DNA from: Planctomycetota bacterium
GTDB taxonomy: Bacteria; Planctomycetota; Phycisphaerae; UBA1845
Assembly (NCBI GenBank): GCA_030616775.1
Contig: JAUWWQ010000002.1
Coordinates: 1 to 64,000, forward strand
Direction: 5' to 3'
DNA length: 64,000 nt
Both the position numbers and the translations under genes were made by a program. Position 1 is the first letter of the stretch. Every line of letters begins with the position of its first letter. The notes under the pieces were generated by a model. That model did no database searches and was not told the origin of the DNA. It worked only from the letters and a program-made list of their open reading frames with translations. Of this stretch, positions 36,277 to 45,384 are shown piece by piece.

Positions 36277-37080
36277 ATGCCTGACTTAGACCTGGCCATT
36301 ACTCGAGCAGTGTCTCGTGAGATCACCCACTGCGCACTGACGTTCATCGAGCGTGAGCCGATCGACTACGATCTGGCCGTTGAGCAGCATGAACGGTACT
36401 GCGCCCTGCTCCGCGAGTGTGGACTTGAAGTCATCGTGCTGCCGGCTGACAGCCGGTATCCAGACTGCACGTTCGTCGAGGATACAGCCGTGGTCTTCGA
36501 CGAAGTTGCGATTATTACCCGGATGGGTACAACGGCGCGGCAAGGCGAAGAGACGGCTATGGAACCGGTCTTGGCCCAATACCGCCCCATTGTGAAGGTG
36601 CAGCCACCGGCTACTATCGACGGCGGGGACGTCCTGCGACTTGACCGAACCGTGTTTGTGGGGCTCTCGCCGAGGACGAATGTCGCCGGCGTCGATGCCT
36701 TTCGTCGGATCCTTGCGGGGTACGGTTATCGCGTAAGGCCGGTCCAGGTGACCGGTTGTCTGCACTTGAAGAGTGCTTGCACCGCGATTGACGACGAAAC
36801 CGTCCTGGCCAATCCCCAGTGGGCGGACCTCGAACCGTTCAGTGACGTGCGTATCATCCCCATCCCCGAAGACGAGCCTCGTGCTGCGGAAGTCCTACGC
36901 CTCAACAACGTTGTCTGCATGCACGACGGCTTCCCGCGCACGCGCGCTCTGGTCGAATCGCTAAATGTAACGGTTCACACGGTGAACCTGTCGGAGTTCG
37001 TCAAAGCCGAAGCAGGCCCCACATGCCTCAGCATTCTGCTGTCGCGCACCGTCCTCGCGGGAGGCAAGGTACACACCTAG
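36277..37080 (+). CDS. dimethylarginine dimethylaminohydrolase/arginine deiminase-like enzyme
   Basis: Amidinotransferase-fold hydrolase that probably converts dimethylarginine or a related guanidine to citrulline and an amine. The substrate loop FVEDTAVVF, GGDVLRLD, catalytic His163 (GCLHLKSA) and the nucleophile Cys250 (AGPTCLSILL) match the DDAH pattern, and total length (267 residues) fits. ATG 36277 has GGAGA 7 nt upstream; a TTG at 36244 is less likely. It ends 3 bp before a hairpin doublet (37084) that may terminate it and the converging gene. Confidence 0.88.
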   Translation: MPDLDLAITRAVSREITHCALTFIEREPIDYDLAVEQHERYCALLRECGLEVIVLPADSRYPDCTFVEDTAVVFDEVAIITRMGTTARQGEETAMEPVLAQYRPIVKVQPPATIDGGDVLRLDRTVFVGLSPRTNVAGVDAFRRILAGYGYRVRPVQVTGCLHLKSACTAIDDETVLANPQWADLEPFSDVRIIPIPEDEPRAAEVLRLNNVVCMHDGFPRTRALVESLNVTVHTVNLSEFVKAEAGPTCLSILLSRTVLAGGKVHT

Positions 37081-37083
37081 TGA

Positions 37084-37148
37084 ATACGCTCGTGCGAGAA
37101 TCCTTTCTCGCACGAATGGGCCGAGAAGGGATTCTCGGCAGAGCGTAT
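37084..37148. repeat. REP-doublet-like element B / possible bidirectional terminator
   Basis: Outer arms ATACGCTC (37084-37091) and GAGCGTAT (37141-37148) enclose two hairpins: CGTGCGAGAA tcct TTCTCGCACG (37091-37114) and GCCGAGAA ggga TTCTCGGC (37120-37139). The hairpins are near reverse complements of each other, so the unit is a palindrome of palindromes and can fold as a three-way junction. It separates two converging genes. Confidence 0.75.
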
Positions 37149-37174
37149 AGTCGTATTACTTGTGAAACACGGTA

Positions 37175-37732
37175 CTAGCGTTCGCGCTTGCCCGTGCCCT
37201 TGAACTCCATCTTGCCCATAGGGCCGCTTTCCTTCCAAGACCACTCGTAGGTGGTATCACTGGTGAAGGTGAGCATTCCGCTGCCGCGTGTTGTGGCCCC
37301 TTGGGCGTTCACGCCAGTCCCCTTGAAACGCATGGTGTCACCGTCCGGCTTGAACCAGGCCCAGCCTTGCATGGAATCGCCCCAATCGGTGTACGATGAA
37401 GTTCGGTATTTCTTGGCCTTGGGGTCCCACGTCCAGTACTCGACGTAGCTCATTCGTTGGCCCTCGCCCATCTCGTGCCAACCTTCACTCCTGAGGAACA
37501 TTCCGCCCAGGGTCCATTCGGACTTGCCCTCACCGGCGTACGACTCGGGCATCTCCTCCGGTGACGGCGAGACCATCTCAGCCGTTCCGGTCCACGTACC
37601 GAGCAGCCGGGACAGCTTGGCCATCTCCGGTGGTACACCGGGCTTTTCAGGCGATTCCGTGGACCACTGGGGCTGGGCACAACCGCCGATGAGCCCCAGC
37701 GTGCACAGCGCAAGTAAAAGGCGTCGATACAT
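37175..37732 (-). CDS. lipoprotein with DUF1579-like beta-barrel
   Basis: MYRRLLLALCTLGLIGGC is a signal peptide with a lipobox (Cys at residue 18). The mature part, LSRLLGTWTGTAEMVSPSPE then EGKSEWTLGGMFLRSEGWHE, YTDWGDSMQGW and GVNAQGATTRGSGMLTF, matches the lipocalin-like DUF1579 pattern, which suggests small-molecule binding, but no ligand is known. AGGAGA lies 6 nt upstream of the ATG. Converges with the DDAH gene. Confidence 0.78.
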   Translation of the reverse strand: MYRRLLLALCTLGLIGGCAQPQWSTESPEKPGVPPEMAKLSRLLGTWTGTAEMVSPSPEEMPESYAGEGKSEWTLGGMFLRSEGWHEMGEGQRMSYVEYWTWDPKAKKYRTSSYTDWGDSMQGWAWFKPDGDTMRFKGTGVNAQGATTRGSGMLTFTSDTTYEWSWKESGPMGKMEFKGTGKRER

Positions 37733-38071
37733 GGTTTTCTCCTTGTTTGTGAGTTAAACGGACCGCGAACAATATTGCGCCAATCCGTACATTTGATCGG
37801 GTGATCTAGGTGCTGTCAAACGCCCACGCATAGCCCAACGTACCCCTGACCTGGCGACGTTCGTATTACCGGGCTAGCAATCTTCCTGTCCAAATCCGGT
37901 CGATCGCTGTTCCAGGCCATCCGGAGTGCCCGGAGTCTGGATGACCCAATCGGATTCCGCACAGCGATTACTCGTAATCGGCGTCAGATGCAGTTGCCAG
38001 TCCAGACCGGTGCCTCCGTTCCGATGTCGCGGCGTTGCATCACGGTGGTTTCTCGACTAGCCTGCCCGGCC

Positions 38072-39871
38072 ATGATGAGCGTACGGCTTTCGATCATACG
38101 ATCGTGTGTCCCTCGGTTCGCACTTGTCCTTGTCTTCGTCACGGCCGCCGGCGGATGCCGGATGCGCGGATCGCAGCGACTCACGCCTCCCACACAGGTC
38201 GACCGCCTCATACAGGCTTATCCCGAACTGAAGAGCGGCCGCTTCGCCGTTGTCGCTGATTTCGAGGACCCTAAACACATGGAGCTGGTCCAGTTGATCA
38301 GGGTCTCGGACCAGGCCAGGTGCGTGCTCAACCACGAACGCGGGCGAGCGGAGACGGGTCTTACCTGCCTGGAGTTTGGCACCGGATCCCCCGATGACGC
38401 TATCGTCATCAATAACGAAGCCGCTGCCCACTGGTATTTGAAGCGAGATTGGCGGCCCTACGACCTGCTTATAATGAGCATCCAGTCTCCCAAACGGAGC
38501 CTGGCTGCGGAAATCACTGTCGCCGCTGGCCCACCGCAGACGCGACTTGCAGCACATGCGTCTATTCCGCTCGAGCGCGGGTGGAATGTCATTCGATTGG
38601 ACCTGGCGGAAATCGGCGAGCGCATACCCCTGGACGACATCCAAGAAATCCGGTTCTCAGTCACCGGATTCTCGAAGCCGGTCGACCTTTGTCTGGATGA
38701 CATCCTGCTGACTGGCAACCGCGAAGATCTCTTCGGCGATTCGACGAACCGCGAGGCCGGACTCTACGTGCAGCGGGTCGGCCGGCGATGGAAGATCGGG
38801 GCAGGGCGGCCGGGAGCGGATTTCGAACTGACCTTCGCCAACGGCCAGATTGTCGAATGGTACAACCTCGCCGCCGACCCTTACCGCTTGCGGAACCTGG
38901 TACGGGGAGCGGCCCTGGGGCCGAGTCCTGTGGTAGTCGGTCCTTCCGGAGCGCACGACCACGACTTTACCAGGTTCGGCGGCGCCGTTGCGGTAAGCTC
39001 GAAAATTGTGGAGATGAACGCAGTCCGCGCCGTTGTCGTCGCCGAATGGCGTTTCGTCGAGGATCCTGAATCGGCCAAAGGGGCGCTCGACCATCGGCCA
39101 TTCCAGCGCTGGGTGTATACGATCTATCCAACCGGGCAGATGTACGTGGCTGTCACTGCCACCTCGGCCGTCAAGTCCTGGTCCCCGCATCTGGGTCTTG
39201 CGGTCACGCTCTCCACAACACCCGAAGATGACCTCCAGACCTTTGTGCCCACACAAGCTGAAGAGTCAGAAGGAGGGCGCCCGCCCATCTATGGAACTGT
39301 TCGCAGCAAGGGAAGCGATGCCCTTCTTCTGTACGTGCTCGATGACTCGGACAAGAAAGTACGGATCACTGAGTCAACCGCCGACACCGACAGTGCATCC
39401 ACCGTAGCGGATCACATATCGCTAGTGGCAGTGGCCGAGGGTGCTGCAAAAGATGTTCAGGCATGGTCATGTCATATTCTGCTCGGCACGGATGGTGAGG
39501 TTGCCTACGAGGAGGCGTTGGCCCGGGCCGTGGATTATGCCAACCCAGCGGCACTGCGAATGGAGCTTGGGTCTATCATGCCCGTCGGTGGGGAGCACGG
39601 TGATAAAGACGGATTCGACCCGGCGACCGGTTGCTACATGATCGCCCCGGACCAAGGCGACGTGCGTTTTGTCATCGACGGGCGCCAGCAACCTCGTATT
39701 TCGCCCGTTTTTCAGATCATCGGCACCGAGGACCGTAAGGCCTGGGTCTATGTCGACCATCTGATCTTCGACCAGATCGGTCATGATGCCCAGGGCAACC
39801 TGATCTTTCAGCTTCCCGAGGTCATCCGTAAACCGACGATGGTGGAAGTCATTCCTGCGCCGGCCGGGTGA
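38072..39871 (+). CDS. large lipoprotein, sugar-binding-like, unknown function
   Basis: MMSVRLSIIRSCVPRFALVL leads to a lipobox-like AAGGC, so the protein is probably anchored in the envelope. Residues 45-220 look like a carbohydrate-binding beta-sandwich (GRFAVVADFEDPKHMEL, WNVIRLDLAEIGERIPLDDI then EIRFSVTGFSKPVDLCLDDI), a pattern typical of CBM-like domains. The rest is beta-rich (VEWYNLAADPYRLRNLVR, HRPFQRWVYTIYPTGQMYV) with no known active site. The ATG pair 38072/38075 is chosen for the signal peptide; the frame is open further upstream. Lone gene; function inferred only from fold-like patterns. Confidence 0.7.
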   Translation: MMSVRLSIIRSCVPRFALVLVFVTAAGGCRMRGSQRLTPPTQVDRLIQAYPELKSGRFAVVADFEDPKHMELVQLIRVSDQARCVLNHERGRAETGLTCLEFGTGSPDDAIVINNEAAAHWYLKRDWRPYDLLIMSIQSPKRSLAAEITVAAGPPQTRLAAHASIPLERGWNVIRLDLAEIGERIPLDDIQEIRFSVTGFSKPVDLCLDDILLTGNREDLFGDSTNREAGLYVQRVGRRWKIGAGRPGADFELTFANGQIVEWYNLAADPYRLRNLVRGAALGPSPVVVGPSGAHDHDFTRFGGAVAVSSKIVEMNAVRAVVVAEWRFVEDPESAKGALDHRPFQRWVYTIYPTGQMYVAVTATSAVKSWSPHLGLAVTLSTTPEDDLQTFVPTQAEESEGGRPPIYGTVRSKGSDALLLYVLDDSDKKVRITESTADTDSASTVADHISLVAVAEGAAKDVQAWSCHILLGTDGEVAYEEALARAVDYANPAALRMELGSIMPVGGEHGDKDGFDPATGCYMIAPDQGDVRFVIDGRQQPRISPVFQIIGTEDRKAWVYVDHLIFDQIGHDAQGNLIFQLPEVIRKPTMVEVIPAPAG

Positions 39872-40078
39872 GCATCACCCAAGGGATAGGGACAATCACA
39901 TCGATCCTGGGTTCAACAGCCCTTAAGCAACCTTCTCCCACAAGGTTTGACTCGCCTGATGACGACAAGCGTGCGACACTTGTCCACGTCGTTGATCGCC
40001 ACCCTATAAGACGAGGCGGCAGTCGGAATGTTGGTTCCGCGTCAGGTGGTTCAGGGCCGTTGTCGGCAAGATGCCTCG

Positions 40079-41002
40079 CTACGGCCCGTTGAAGAACGTC
40101 ATGAATATGGCATAGTCTGCCAGATCCACGTCGCCGTCCCCGTCCAAGTCGCCGGGAATAGTGCCTTCCTCTTGGCAGGTTGCGGAACAGCCGTCGCCGT
40201 CGACGTTATTGCCGTCGTCGCACTCCTCGCCCGGGTCGACGTGGCCGTCACCGCAGGACGGGGCCAACTGGATCTCCCAGTACATGATCATCTCGTCGAC
40301 GCCGTACCCGGCGATATCCCCGCCTCCCAGGCCGACGACTCCGACCCCGGAGACGCCGTTGGCATCGCTGTCATGGAGGGACAGTTCGAAGCAGCCCAGA
40401 ACCGTTCCTGCATCCACCACGCAGAAGCCGGAGTCAACGACGGTGAACCCGGGATTCGGAGTCCAGTTGATCTTATCCGTGCCCGGGGCGGTAGTGCCCA
40501 CGTCAAAACGCCATTCTTGGAAGATAAGGTTGTCGGGTGAGAGGCTGTCCGCTGGCACGATGTCCGAGCCGTCCACGGTAAAGTAGTTGACCTGGAGTAA
40601 GTTGGTCCCCGGCACCCCGGGGCCAAAGTCGGTCCCCACGATCCGCATATCCACACCGGAGATCAGGTTAGCGCCGGCGCTCTCCTCGCCCGTGCCGAAG
40701 GTGTGGTTGTCCGGGAGATCGTCGACGAACCAGGCAGTCGCGGCGTCCTGGGCGAGCCCGGCCGCGTCGTATGTATCACCGGTCGCGTCGCGCAAACCCG
40801 CGATCGGGGGATACAGATCCCGGACGCTGATCACGCCGAGGTGGAGCGTCTTCAGCGGCGCGACGCCGAGGACCGCAGCGGTGTGGACGCTCGCTGGGAC
40901 CGGCGTATTCCTGACCTGGTGGCCAAAAACCGGCAGCAGCAAACATCCGAGCCCCACACAGGCCAGCCCGACCACGGTCCATTGCATTCTGTTGTTGGAC
41001 AT
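40079..41002 (-). CDS. exported protein with DUF4215 repeat and dockerin-like C-terminus
   Basis: After a signal peptide (VVGLACVGLGCLLLPVFG) a beta-rich domain of about 215 residues is followed by a DUF4215 cysteine-rich repeat (CGDGHVDPGEECDDGNNVDG then DGCSATC) and a final calcium-binding dockerin-like motif (GDLDGDGDVDLADYAIFMTF). In Planctomycetota this tail is common on secreted proteins and may anchor them to surface partners. ATG 41002 has AGAGGAGAGGGAAAG just upstream. The central domain (DSGFCVVDAGTVLGCFELSL) has no recognised family. Confidence 0.85.
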   Translation of the reverse strand: MSNNRMQWTVVGLACVGLGCLLLPVFGHQVRNTPVPASVHTAAVLGVAPLKTLHLGVISVRDLYPPIAGLRDATGDTYDAAGLAQDAATAWFVDDLPDNHTFGTGEESAGANLISGVDMRIVGTDFGPGVPGTNLLQVNYFTVDGSDIVPADSLSPDNLIFQEWRFDVGTTAPGTDKINWTPNPGFTVVDSGFCVVDAGTVLGCFELSLHDSDANGVSGVGVVGLGGGDIAGYGVDEMIMYWEIQLAPSCGDGHVDPGEECDDGNNVDGDGCSATCQEEGTIPGDLDGDGDVDLADYAIFMTFFNGP

Positions 41003-41406
41003 GTCTTTCCCTCTCCTCTTTCCCTCTCCGATAGTCGCAAGCGCAAGGCAACGCGGGGAAGTCCAGCCGTCCCACAACGTCCTGGGATGCTTCAGTCATT
41101 CCCCAGTCACCATTGGCAACCAACTCCGATTGACCACTGATGTCACCGGGCGCGGTCGATACTCCCGACACGGCCAGCTTGCCATATGGTCTACTGTTCC
41201 CGCAGTTTATCGTAGACCGCCACTCCGTAAGGTTCTATCCGAGAGCAGGGGGATCCTTGGCCTGGACACCACCGTCCGCATAAACCATGCGTTTCCAGTC
41301 CTCTGTGCCTCACTCCTGTCAACCGAGATTTCCCATCTGCTGTCTCGGTGGGCACAATTCCAACCCGCAGGGCAGCCGCGCTTACATGAAAAGCGGACCC
41401 TCCTCG

Positions 41407-41437
41407 CGGTCCCGACTCGTCGGGAGAATCGGGACCG
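41407..41437. terminator. GC-rich stem with alternative inner hairpin
   Basis: CGGTCCCGA (41407-41415) pairs with TCGGGACCG (41429-41437); an alternative hairpin TCCCGA ctcg TCGGGA (41410-41425) competes for the left arm. It lies in the 700-bp gap between the minus-strand genes ending at 41710 and starting at 41002. No T-run follows, so a factor-dependent or structural role is as likely as termination. Confidence 0.35.
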
Positions 41438-41582
41438 AGGCTAGCTTATCGACAGCATGTGTCTGTACGTTAGCCTGTCGGACCTGCGGAGCGAAGCGCA
41501 GCAGGGCCGTGGTCTTGAACAACCCGATCTGACGCAATGTCGAGGAAATCGTGAAATGTACAGACGGGCAACCCACGGCAGG

Positions 41583-41653
41583 GTGCCACTGCTCTGCGAG
41601 CAGTGTAATGTCGGCGAACCTATGGCCACGCACTGCTGACACAGCAGTGGCAC
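41583..41653. repeat. REP-doublet-like element C
   Basis: Outer arms GTGCCACTGCT (41583-41593) and AGCAGTGGCAC (41643-41653) are perfect. They overlap two hairpins, CACTGCT ctgcg AGCAGTG (41587-41605) and CACTGCT gacac AGCAGTG (41631-41649). It lies just downstream of the glycosyltransferase gene end at 41710. I recall this arm sequence as common in planctomycete genomes; that needs checking. Confidence 0.7.
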
Positions 41654-41709
41654 ACACGTACACGAGTAGCCCACGGCCTGGCTTGGCCAGACCGTACCAC
41701 CCATTGCTA

Positions 41710-43584
41710 TCACCGTCCGGATGCTTCAAGCAGCAGGATGCCGAACTGGTCGGTTTGGAGGGGCGTGGCGCCGATGAGGCTGATCGGGTGGTAGTTTTCG
41801 CGGATCCACTCGTATAGCTTCTGGCCGTAGTCACGGCCGAAAAAGCGTGGGCCGTATTCGGAAGTGTCCTTGTGCACGAGGACTACGTAATCAGGTGGAC
41901 GTGCCTGAAACGCGGCTAACATGCGCTCTTCGCCGAAGACCATCAGCTCCGGCGGCATGAAGTTGACGTAAGGCGTCGGGTTTATACGTCGCGTAAGATA
42001 GTTGATCATCACGCCCTCAGGTAACACAACCAGCGTGGCATCAGGTGGCACTCGCGCTTGGATCTCACCAAGCATGGTGTTGACCGCGTGGCTGCGCTCA
42101 TCCGCCCGGAACAAGTCCGCACCACTGGCTACGGGATACGTCTTTGAGTTGTACACTTCGTGCGAGCGCTGAACGTGTACAAACACGGCTACGATCAGCA
42201 CCGCCAAGACCGCGCCGCGAAAGACCCATGCGTACCCGCCTCGATTCGCGATAAATGCCGGAATCCATTCGACCAGGGCCACGACGATCAGCAACGTGGC
42301 CGGCATCGCCAACGCGAAACCGTAATGATATAGACGAGTGTTGAGCACCATTTTGCTGAGCAGCGCCAATGCGAAAACGCTCAGTATGCAGGTCAGCATG
42401 AGGCGCGAGCGTGCTTCGCTGTCCCCGCCGCGTCTTATGACCTTCACGAAGGAAATGACGCAAATCACCCCGACGAACACAGGCCACGGCATGGCGAGCT
42501 TGCGCCATTCGATCTCGTGCAGGTTCCACAATAGCACCGCGGCCACGCCCAACGAGACTATCAACGCAACGGTCAGGCGATACGCGCCCGGCCTGCGGAG
42601 AAACATGCTCAAAACACCGATCGGCAAGAAAAGGACCAGGTAACCGCCGATCCAAGCCAGCATCAATTTCAGGTTCGCGCCGGCATCGAGCAGCCCCATG
42701 CCTTTGCGGTAAAAATCCATCGAGACAAGGTCGCTGCCGAGCAGAGACGACCACGAACCGGCCATAGCGTGCAGGGCCTCACTTGCAGGTATGGCCGTGG
42801 ATAACAACACCAGCGCAATTGCCGGTGGCAAAAGAACCGAAGCAATGAACATAGCCAGCAGTTGAACTGTCCTCCGGCGGCCGGGACGCTCGATCCAAAT
42901 GATCAGACCCAGTCCGACGGCCACGGCCAGCGCCCCAGCCAAAAAGACCTCCACTTTCGTCAGAAATGTCAGTCCCACCGCCAGGCCCGCACCGGCCACC
43001 CATAACAACCGGCGACGCCGATGATATGTCGACAGACACGTGATTGCAGTGGTGCACAGGATGAGGCCGTGGGTCAGCTCATGTGAATACGGGCAAACGA
43101 AATTGTAGTTCCCGACCGAAATGAGCTGACCGAATGCGAATACCGTCACAAGGGTCAGGCATGCGCAGGACGCCGCCAGCCTGCCACTAATCCTATTAAA
43201 CAGGTGAAAGACAAGCCCGACCAACACAGCCAGCAGACAAATGTTGCACAGAGCCAGCGTCAGGATGCTGACACCAAATATACGAAACCACAGTGCATTC
43301 AGATACGGCGATAGCGGCCCGTTAAGGTATGCAATATCGGCATAGAGGACCTTGCCCTGGGCAAGTTGCCAGGGGACGTACAGCTCGCGGCCAAAGTCGA
43401 CCAGGACGTCGGGCCAGGCCCGCCAACTCCAATAAAGCATGACGAAACCGGCCACGACGATGGCGGCTGGTCCGGCCCAACGCCGGATCGCGGACACAGT
43501 GTTGTCAGCGGGCGCACCTGCCCTAGGCGGACCCGCTTCCGACAACCGCCCCTGTGGCCTAGACCGCTGTTCCTTGCTTTCCAT
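41710..43584 (-). CDS. GT39-like membrane glycosyltransferase
   Basis: A 624-residue membrane protein with about eleven helices. After a hydrophilic N-terminus the first external loop has VDFGRELYVPWQLAQGKVLY followed by ADIAYLNGPLSPYLNAL, where an acidic residue typical of GT39/ArnT-like enzymes sits. The C-terminal 120 residues are soluble and alpha/beta (ARVPPDATLVVLPEGVMINY, PDYVVLVHKDTSEYGPRFFG). It probably glycosylates an envelope polymer or protein. It is followed downstream by element C. Upstream, on the same strand, lies a second glycosyltransferase-like gene. Confidence 0.82.
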   Translation of the reverse strand: MESKEQRSRPQGRLSEAGPPRAGAPADNTVSAIRRWAGPAAIVVAGFVMLYWSWRAWPDVLVDFGRELYVPWQLAQGKVLYADIAYLNGPLSPYLNALWFRIFGVSILTLALCNICLLAVLVGLVFHLFNRISGRLAASCACLTLVTVFAFGQLISVGNYNFVCPYSHELTHGLILCTTAITCLSTYHRRRRLLWVAGAGLAVGLTFLTKVEVFLAGALAVAVGLGLIIWIERPGRRRTVQLLAMFIASVLLPPAIALVLLSTAIPASEALHAMAGSWSSLLGSDLVSMDFYRKGMGLLDAGANLKLMLAWIGGYLVLFLPIGVLSMFLRRPGAYRLTVALIVSLGVAAVLLWNLHEIEWRKLAMPWPVFVGVICVISFVKVIRRGGDSEARSRLMLTCILSVFALALLSKMVLNTRLYHYGFALAMPATLLIVVALVEWIPAFIANRGGYAWVFRGAVLAVLIVAVFVHVQRSHEVYNSKTYPVASGADLFRADERSHAVNTMLGEIQARVPPDATLVVLPEGVMINYLTRRINPTPYVNFMPPELMVFGEERMLAAFQARPPDYVVLVHKDTSEYGPRFFGRDYGQKLYEWIRENYHPISLIGATPLQTDQFGILLLEASGR

Positions 43585-43661
43585 CAGCGATTACCTGTGT
43601 GCGTAGCAACATAGAAGGCCGCACCGACGCCGTAGCGGCGCTGTGTGCTGTCCGTCCGCCC

Positions 43662-45263
43662 CTACGGCCCCGCCGGCGCAATCTCCCCTCGTTCCAGTAT
43701 GAAATAGTGTTCCAATCCGGGGATATCGGACCCGACTCGCCGGTATGCTCTCGCGATTCCGGGCACGCTCATGATCTCCTGTACGTGCAACCACGGTCGG
43801 TACGTAACGATGTAGCGAGGCTCAAAACGGTCCACGAGTTACAGAACCCATTGGGGTGATCCTTCAGGCAATGGGCGAGCAATACCCTGTTCCAGGAGCC
43901 GGCTGCGATCCTCATTACGGGCGCGAAGCGCCGCCGGTGAGTTGATACCCGAGCTGTCGATGATGAACTGCTCGGGGAGTGCATACGCCAAAGCTCCCAC
44001 CTCGCCGACGAGCACTGCGTCACCCGGCTGGCACCGTTGTCCAAGCAGATCGCCTATCCGCAGATACACCGGGACTCGCCCAAATTGTGCCTGGTTTCTG
44101 GCATACCAGGTTGGGCTCTCGCTGATAAGCAGAATGCCCAAAATCAGCAAAATGGCCGGGGCTGATCGGCGCTCCACCCACGGCCGCCAAGGAGACGCTT
44201 CGGCCATACCGTTGGACACAACTCGGATCAATCCTTCAACGCAATAAGCGGCCAGCACCAGCAGCCCGGGAAGCAACGGAGTCACGTACCAGGGAAACAA
44301 AGACATGATTCGCGAGGCGGATAGGCCGGCCAGGTACAAGAGCATCCAGACGGCCACAAGGACAAGAGTTGATCGCCTCACCACGGCGAACACGATTCCG
44401 CCGACCGCCAATCCACAGACCAGCTTCATCGGCACTCCGAAACTCAGCCGGCGCAGGTTGGTCAACAAGATGTGCCCCGGCGTGTCCGGGTGAATGAGCT
44501 GTTTGGCCGGTATCGACTGGGGGATCCATCCGTCATAGGTGACGGCCGCGTAGATCAGCCACGGGAGTGTCACCAACCCGGCGGCCAAGAGAGGCCGCCA
44601 GATCTTACGCGGTCGATGACATAGTATGACACCGACGGCCATCAGTACAACCAGTGCGCCGTCGGGTCGCAGCAAGAATGCGACGCCTCCCAACACTCCC
44701 GCTGAGGCATACCGGCCTTTGAGGATCATTAGAATCCCGCCGTATACTGCCGCCATGCTTACAGCGGTCTCCATCCCAGAGTTGGCAGCGATGGCTAGGT
44801 CGGGGTGAAACGCCAGGCACAAGCCCAGGGCCAGGCAGGCCAACGGCTGCATGACGCGGGCCGCCAGTATTTGGGTGATGATCACAACGGCCATGCCCGA
44901 AACCAGGCCTACCCACCGGGCTGCCAAGGGGACTTCTAGCCCGATGAGCTTCAGAAACGCGAGCAGAACGGCCAGAAGCGGCGACGTGGTCCCCAGAACC
45001 GCTTCGCCGCGGTTGAAGACCAGACCCTCCCCCGTGGCAAGGTTTTCCGCGTAACGAAACGTGATATAGGCATCATCAATCAGAAATGGACCGTGAATCA
45101 ACGCTACACACAGCGCTGTGACCGCGGGAATGATATATGCCAACAGACTCAGCCGGCGTTTGCCCCGAGTTCCACCTTCGACAGATAGAAGCGTTCCAGA
45201 GTCGTGACTCACGGATTGAAGTTGGTCGCCTGCTGCCACCGTTCGCTGTGCCTTTGTTGTCAA
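43662..45263 (-). pseudogene. GT39/AftB-like membrane glycosyltransferase with in-frame stop
   Basis: The main frame (45263-43839) encodes a membrane protein with the family loop FLIDDAYITFRYAENLATGE and LVFNRGEAVLGTTSPLLAV, as in lipid-linked sugar glycosyltransferases. It ends in TAA at 43839-43841 after SPQWVL. The same frame then reads LVDRFEPRYIVTYRPWLHVQ and IARAYRRVGSDIPGLEHYFI, the usual C-terminal domain of such proteins, to TAG at 43662. One nonsense codon thus removes 58 codons. It could be a recent mutation, a base error, or readthrough. TTG start, with AGAAGG just upstream. Confidence 0.72.
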
Positions 45264-45384
45264 ACCTTCTTTTCGCGCTCAGGTTCGGGGATCATACTTG
45301 CATCAATCGGGATACCCAAGCTACGGATACGTAGACGGCCGCGCGTCAGTGGTAGTGCGCCGCCCAGCGGCATATCATAGCCGC

